This document shows, in pieces, positions 36,443 through 40,181 of a DNA stretch of 40,181 nt; position 1 is the first letter of the stretch, and each line of letters opens with the position of its first letter. This DNA comes from Synechococcus sp. MU1617 (GTDB lineage Bacteria; Cyanobacteriota; Cyanobacteriia; PCC-6307; Cyanobiaceae), in contig NZ_VTLB01000008.1 of assembly GCF_020514235.1 (NCBI RefSeq), forward strand, positions 1-40,181, read 5' to 3'. A program made the translations under genes and the position numbers. A model generated the notes under the pieces. It was given only the letters and a program-made list of their open reading frames with translations. It was not told the DNA's origin and did no database searches.

Positions 36443-37150
36443 TCAGAAGGCGCCGGCGGCCGGCATAAGGGTGAGGTCTTCGATCAACTGGTTGCTGGGT
36501 TGCATCGCCAGATTCGCCAGTGTTTCTGCCGCCTGATCGACAGAGAGCATGGCACGACGATCGAAATCGCTTTGTACGGTTTCCGCGTCCCACAGTGGTG
36601 TGTTCACGGCTCCAAGAGTGAGGGTGCAGGCACGAATGCCGTTGGCCCGTTCCTCTTCTGCAAGGCAGCGGGTGAAGCTGGCCAAGGCAGCTTTACTGAC
36701 GCAATACGCACCCCATTGAGGGAAGGCATTGCGAGCGGCGTGACTACTGATGTTGATCACCAGTCCGCCGTTCTTGCGCATGGCGGGAACGGCAGCAGAA
36801 CAAACCTGCATCACGCTGGTGACATTCAGCTGTAGCAGCCATTGCCAATGCTCAAGCGGCATGGCCAGAAGGTCGCCGGTGTAAGCAGCGCCAGCGTTGT
36901 TGATCAACACTGAAGGGGCCTCACCCTGCTGCAACAAGCCAGCCATCGCAGCTGCGATGGCATCAGATTGGGTCAGGTCGATGGCGGCATAGGCCACAGA
37001 AACACCTTGTGAGCTGAGCTGAGCACTCAGCCGCTCCAGTTGATCAGCGCTACGGGCCGTGAGAAGCAGGTCCCAGCCCTGGTGAGCAAGAAGCTCAGCA
37101 GTCCGGCGACCTATGCCTCGGCTCGCACCCGTGATTAGAGCCGTTGGCAA
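36443..37150 (-). CDS. Short-chain dehydrogenase/reductase
   Basis: A 235-residue classical SDR: NAD(P)-binding TGASRGIG (7-14), NNAGAAY, and active site Ser (INISS) with Tyr-Lys in YCVSK. The Arg in the third turn (LLTARS) suggests NADPH preference. Substrate unknown; FabG-like activity is one option given the accA neighbour, but a pterin-related reductase next to folE is equally possible. It follows accA by 24 bases. Confidence 0.9.
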   Translation of the reverse strand: MPTALITGASRGIGRRTAELLAHQGWDLLLTARSADQLERLSAQLSSQGVSVAYAAIDLTQSDAIAAAMAGLLQQGEAPSVLINNAGAAYTGDLLAMPLEHWQWLLQLNVTSVMQVCSAAVPAMRKNGGLVINISSHAARNAFPQWGAYCVSKAALASFTRCLAEEERANGIRACTLTLGAVNTPLWDAETVQSDFDRRAMLSVDQAAETLANLAMQPSNQLIEDLTLMPAAGAF

Positions 37151-37174
37151 AAACCGTTAGCAAACCACAACACC

Positions 37175-38164
37175 TTAAGCCGCTTTCTCCACATCCTGTG
37201 ACGTTTTTTCGAGGAACCGCCCCATCGCTCTGAATTTGGAGTAACGGGCCTCCCGCAGTTGTTGTTCCGAAAGGCTCAGCAATTCATCGAGATGACGCTC
37301 GATCGCCGCCCGCAGAATTTCTCCGGCCTCCAGTGGTGCCCAGTTGTTACCACCGGAGGGCTCCTCGAGCACCTCATCCACCACCCCAAGCTCCAGCAGG
37401 TCCCGACCGGTGATCCGCAAGGCTGCCGCCGCATCAGGCGCCTTGGCCGCATCACGCCAAAGGATGGAGGCACAGGCCTCTGGGCTGGCCACCGTGTAGA
37501 CGCTGTGCTCGAACATCATCAAGCGATCGGCCACCCCGATGCCTAAAGCACCGCCGGATCCGCCTTCACCGATCACAGTGGCGATCACCGGAACGCGCAA
37601 GCGAAACATTTCCCGCAAGTTGACCGCAATAGCTTCACCCTGGCCCTGCTCCTCGGCCTCGAGCCCGGCGTAAGCACCCGGAGTATCGATGAAGGTGAGG
37701 ATTGGTAGGCGGAAGCGATCGGCATGGTCCATCAAACGCATGGCTTTGCGGTATCCACCCGGAGCAGCCATCCCGAAGTTACGAGCGACGTTTTCCTTGG
37801 TATCGCGGCCTTTCTGATGGCCGATCAACATCACCGGACGATTGCCCACCCGTCCGACACCGCCAATCAGGGCCTGATCGTCATTACCGCGACGATCGCC
37901 ATGTAGTTCGACCCAGTCGTCGCAGAACATCTGGATGAAATCCAGCGTGCTCGGACGGTGCGGGTGACGGGCGACCTGAATTTTCTGAGCGGGGGTCAGC
38001 CCCTGAAAGATCTCCTGACGCCGTCGGGCTGCAAGGCTTTCCAGCTGCTGCAGCTGCTGCGAGACGTCAACTTCAGAATCCCGGGCCAGCTGGCGGATTT
38101 GCTCAATCTGCTGCTCCAGCTCGACCAGCGGTTTTTCGAACTCAAGCAAGGGGCGACGGGGCAT
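37175..38164 (-). CDS. accA: Acetyl-CoA carboxylase carboxyltransferase subunit alpha
   Basis: A 329-residue subunit that moves the carboxyl group from carboxybiotin to acetyl-CoA, making malonyl-CoA for fatty acid synthesis. Family motifs: [56 protein letters not shown], and [16 protein letters not shown]. It starts 19 bases after aar. The co-location fits the supply of acyl-ACP, the substrate of AAR. Confidence 0.97.
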   Translation of the reverse strand: MPRRPLLEFEKPLVELEQQIEQIRQLARDSEVDVSQQLQQLESLAARRRQEIFQGLTPAQKIQVARHPHRPSTLDFIQMFCDDWVELHGDRRGNDDQALIGGVGRVGNRPVMLIGHQKGRDTKENVARNFGMAAPGGYRKAMRLMDHADRFRLPILTFIDTPGAYAGLEAEEQGQGEAIAVNLREMFRLRVPVIATVIGEGGSGGALGIGVADRLMMFEHSVYTVASPEACASILWRDAAKAPDAAAALRITGRDLLELGVVDEVLEEPSGGNNWAPLEAGEILRAAIERHLDELLSLSEQQLREARYSKFRAMGRFLEKTSQDVEKAA

Positions 38165-38183
38165 GGCTCTGGCTCTCCGGAGG

Positions 38184-39224
38184 TCAGGCGGCAGTGGCCT
38201 GCAGGTTGGGATGGAGGTTCAAGGTGCTGAACCCATGACGGACCGATGCCGCACCAATGAAATCCATCTTCTCGAGGGTGATGTTGTTGCGCCCCCAGCT
38301 GAAGTTGGTGTGGCAGCGCTCGAACTCGAGCAGCATCGCTTCAGCGAAGCAGGCAAACATCTGACGCTGGGGCCGCTCCATCTCGGCGATGGCCATCATC
38401 GACCATCCGATGTCTCGGCAGAACTCAACAATTCCACCTTTGAGAACGTGGATGCCACCACCAGCGACCTTGGAATTGAGATTCTTGGGATAGCCCCCAT
38501 CAATCATCAAACAGGGCTTCTTCAAGCTGTTGTGGTCGATCTCAAGGGTGCGGGGCATGCTCGCCACCCAGACGACCACATCTGCCTCGGGCAAGGCTTG
38601 ATCGAGCGGCAGGATCCGTCCACCTCCCAGTTCTTGCTGAAGATCAAGCAGAGGCTGCTGCTGACGTGCCACCAGCAACAGCTCTGCGACCCCAGTACGC
38701 GCTTGCAGCCAACGACAGACGGCAGAGCCAATATCACCAGTCGCACCAACGACGGCCACCTTGGCCTTGCTCAGATCGATGCCAAGGGTTGGAGCGTTGT
38801 TCTCCACTTGGCGGCAGATCACCCAGGCCGTATGGGTGTTGCCGGTGGTGAACCGTTGCCAATCCAGGGTGGTGCTCCGCACCGTCTGGTGCTGAAGCAA
38901 GTTGAAATTCTCGAAAATAATCGAGGTAAAACCACCCAAAGCAGTGATGTTGATGCCCTTCTTTTGGGCCAGTTCCATCGCATTGAGCACCTTGCGCCGA
39001 GCCGTTTTGAAGCGGCTCAGCATCTCAGGCACGAAGCAGGAGTCGATGTAGGCACCCTCAATCGTCGTGCCCACCGGACTGGTGACTTCCACGTGCTCAA
39101 CGAGCTGTGGAGGTGCGCTGCACCACACATCCAAATCACCGTCGGCGATGTGATCGAACCCGAGTTCCATTGCCTTGCGGCGAGCAGCCTCAAAACTCGT
39201 TGAATGTCCGATCAGACCAAACAT
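38184..39224 (-). CDS. aar: Long-chain acyl-[acyl-carrier-protein] reductase (AAR)
   Basis: A 346-residue enzyme reducing acyl-ACP to fatty aldehyde with NADPH, the first step of cyanobacterial alkane synthesis. It opens [25 protein letters not shown], has the nucleotide site [15 protein letters not shown] (158-172), and the likely thioester cysteine is Cys292 in [17 protein letters not shown] works with aldehyde deformylating oxygenase, encoded just upstream on the same strand after a 114-base gap. Confidence 0.97.
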   Translation of the reverse strand: MFGLIGHSTSFEAARRKAMELGFDHIADGDLDVWCSAPPQLVEHVEVTSPVGTTIEGAYIDSCFVPEMLSRFKTARRKVLNAMELAQKKGINITALGGFTSIIFENFNLLQHQTVRSTTLDWQRFTTGNTHTAWVICRQVENNAPTLGIDLSKAKVAVVGATGDIGSAVCRWLQARTGVAELLLVARQQQPLLDLQQELGGGRILPLDQALPEADVVVWVASMPRTLEIDHNSLKKPCLMIDGGYPKNLNSKVAGGGIHVLKGGIVEFCRDIGWSMMAIAEMERPQRQMFACFAEAMLLEFERCHTNFSWGRNNITLEKMDFIGAASVRHGFSTLNLHPNLQATAA

Positions 39225-39338
39225 GTCTTACCGCTGACGTCTCAAAGAACACCTCGAATCACCATGCTCCCATGGCAAGCGGTATCGACGGCAACGTGCC
39301 TGTCGATGAACCGGCGTTGAATCAAGCCCTGGAGCGGG

Positions 39339-40058
39339 TCAAACGGCCAGAGCTGCCGCTGCCATGCGGGCGATGTCGCGAGAGGTGAAGCCGATCTCAC
39401 CCAAAGCTTCCTGGTAAGCGATCAGGAAATCTTCGATCAGGTCTTCCTTTTCCATGTGCAGGACGGCGGCATCAGCAGCAACGTCTTCCAACATCGAGCG
39501 GATCAGAGGAAGGTTGGCTTTGTTGGCCTCGAACAGCTCATCTTTACTGGCCTCGAAGTTGGCCTTGAGCCATTCCTGGCCGTAATTGAGGTGGGTGTAC
39601 TCATCCTTCACCACACCCTCAGTGATTTTGCGGGCGAAGGGATCTGCAACAGGGATATAGATGTGATAGGCCGAAATGGCGAATGCTTCGATCAACAGGG
39701 CCTGAATCAGCAGGCAAGTGACCACCTTGCCCTCCTTAAGAGCTGCCTGGAAATTGCCGTGAAGTGGTTCGAAGAACTTCTTGGCGAAGGGCAGATCAGC
39801 TTCAACCCCGAGGTTGCGACCACAGGAGGTGAAGCCCTTCATGTGCTTCATTTCCATCCGCGCCAGACGCTTGAGCTCCTCGGCCTGCTCAGGGATCAGC
39901 GTGCCCAGAGAAATGTAGTTGTCGTGAGCTTCCTGTTCGCCCTCGATCACAATGGCGTTGATCCGGCTGTAGGCGTCTTTGTAGGCAGCGGTTGTGAAAT
40001 CAGGCAGTGCGTCCTGGCCCTCCAGCACGGGTGCTTCAGGTGCATTGAGGGTCGTCAT
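39339..40058 (-). CDS. ado: Aldehyde deformylating oxygenase (ADO)
   Basis: A 239-residue ferritin-like di-iron enzyme that turns fatty aldehydes into alkanes or alkenes plus formate. All six metal ligands are present: Glu41 (EGEQEAH), Glu69 and His72 (MEMKHMKG), Glu124 (LIEAFAIS), Glu153 and His156 (DEYTHLNYG). They are offset by four from the structurally known Prochlorococcus MIT9313 enzyme. ATG 40058 ([14 protein letters not shown]) is the start; the frame runs to 40121 without conserved sequence. Confidence 0.97.
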   Translation of the reverse strand: MTTLNAPEAPVLEGQDALPDFTTAAYKDAYSRINAIVIEGEQEAHDNYISLGTLIPEQAEELKRLARMEMKHMKGFTSCGRNLGVEADLPFAKKFFEPLHGNFQAALKEGKVVTCLLIQALLIEAFAISAYHIYIPVADPFARKITEGVVKDEYTHLNYGQEWLKANFEASKDELFEANKANLPLIRSMLEDVAADAAVLHMEKEDLIEDFLIAYQEALGEIGFTSRDIARMAAAALAV

Positions 40059-40143
40059 AGGACGCTGTCCACCACGTTTAGTGGGACTGACAATAACCAG
40101 TGCCCCACGAGTTGGGGACACATGCGTCCAAGGTTCAGGACCT

Positions 40144-40168
40144 GGGGGGGCTTTGGGAGGGTTTGGGG
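40144..40168 (+). other. G-quadruplex-capable G-run cluster
   Basis: GGGGGGG-CTTT-GGG-A-GGG-TTT-GGGG fits the four-tract G-quadruplex pattern. It lies about 90 bases upstream of the ado start at the window edge, with the G-rich strand opposite the ado coding strand. Confidence 0.4.
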
Positions 40169-40181
40169 AGCAGGCTTTGGG

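Noticed and set aside
39225-39388. Possible small plus-strand peptide between aar and ado (starting near 39272)
   Set aside because: It runs into the ado coding region antisense, has no recognisable family and a cysteine-rich end that comes from the complement of ado.

Overview
The window reads as chromosome of a marine alpha-cyanobacterium, most likely Synechococcus (subcluster 5.1 type) rather than Prochlorococcus. The evidence is a complete alpha-carboxysome locus with Form IA Rubisco, a low-affinity-type CO2-uptake NDH-1 cluster (ndhF4-ndhD4-chpX) that Prochlorococcus is known to lack, both protochlorophyllide reductases, the photosystem I gene psaM, and the aldehyde deformylating oxygenase/acyl-ACP reductase pair. 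Genes are tightly packed, with many 1-4 base overlaps. I see no tRNA, rRNA, insertion sequence or CRISPR array.

Layout. 1-1808: the C-terminal end of a large secreted or surface calcium-binding protein with a dockerin-like tail. 1875-7572: housekeeping genes (C-DES-like lyase, murE, a glutaredoxin-like protein, yidD, rpsD with a clear terminator, a DUF4079 membrane protein, maf, an Npun_F0494-family protein). 7569-10521: a translationally coupled set of cobQ, a compact [2Fe-2S] protein and a ClC-type channel. 10475-23824, minus strand: one long CO2-concentrating locus read right to left as csoS1, rbcL, rbcS, csoS2, csoSCA, csoS4A, csoS4B, csoS1E, ndhF4, ndhD4, chpX, acRAF, cbbX. 24155-25558: rdgB, convergent with the satellite shell gene csoS1D. 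25677-31654: a small unknown gene, then chlN, chlB, chlL (dark-operative protochlorophyllide reductase) facing por (light-dependent enzyme), an unknown membrane protein and psaM. 31738-35666: crr6, a TauE-type permease, a lipoate-ligase-like protein, an M50 site-2 protease and trpF. 35678-40058, minus strand: ado, then aar, accA, an SDR and folE.

How the parts work together. ChpX with NdhD4/NdhF4 converts CO2 to bicarbonate; bicarbonate enters the carboxysome, CsoSCA turns it back into CO2, and RbcL/RbcS fix it. CsoS2 scaffolds Rubisco to the shell (CsoS1, CsoS1E, CsoS1D, CsoS4A/B), acRAF helps Rubisco assembly, CbbX repairs inhibited Rubisco, and Crr6 (elsewhere in the window) is expected to help NDH-1 assembly.

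The most notable observations are short peptide motifs shared between carboxysome proteins: the Rubisco-binding N-repeat of CsoS2 recurs at the N-terminus of CsoSCA, and the CsoS2 C-terminal peptide resembles the N-terminal extension of CsoS1D. There are also terminator-like hairpins between rbcL and rbcS and between rbcS and csoS2, and a perfect TNA-N7-TNA palindrome upstream of csoS1 that fits a LysR-type (CbbR/NdhR) operator.
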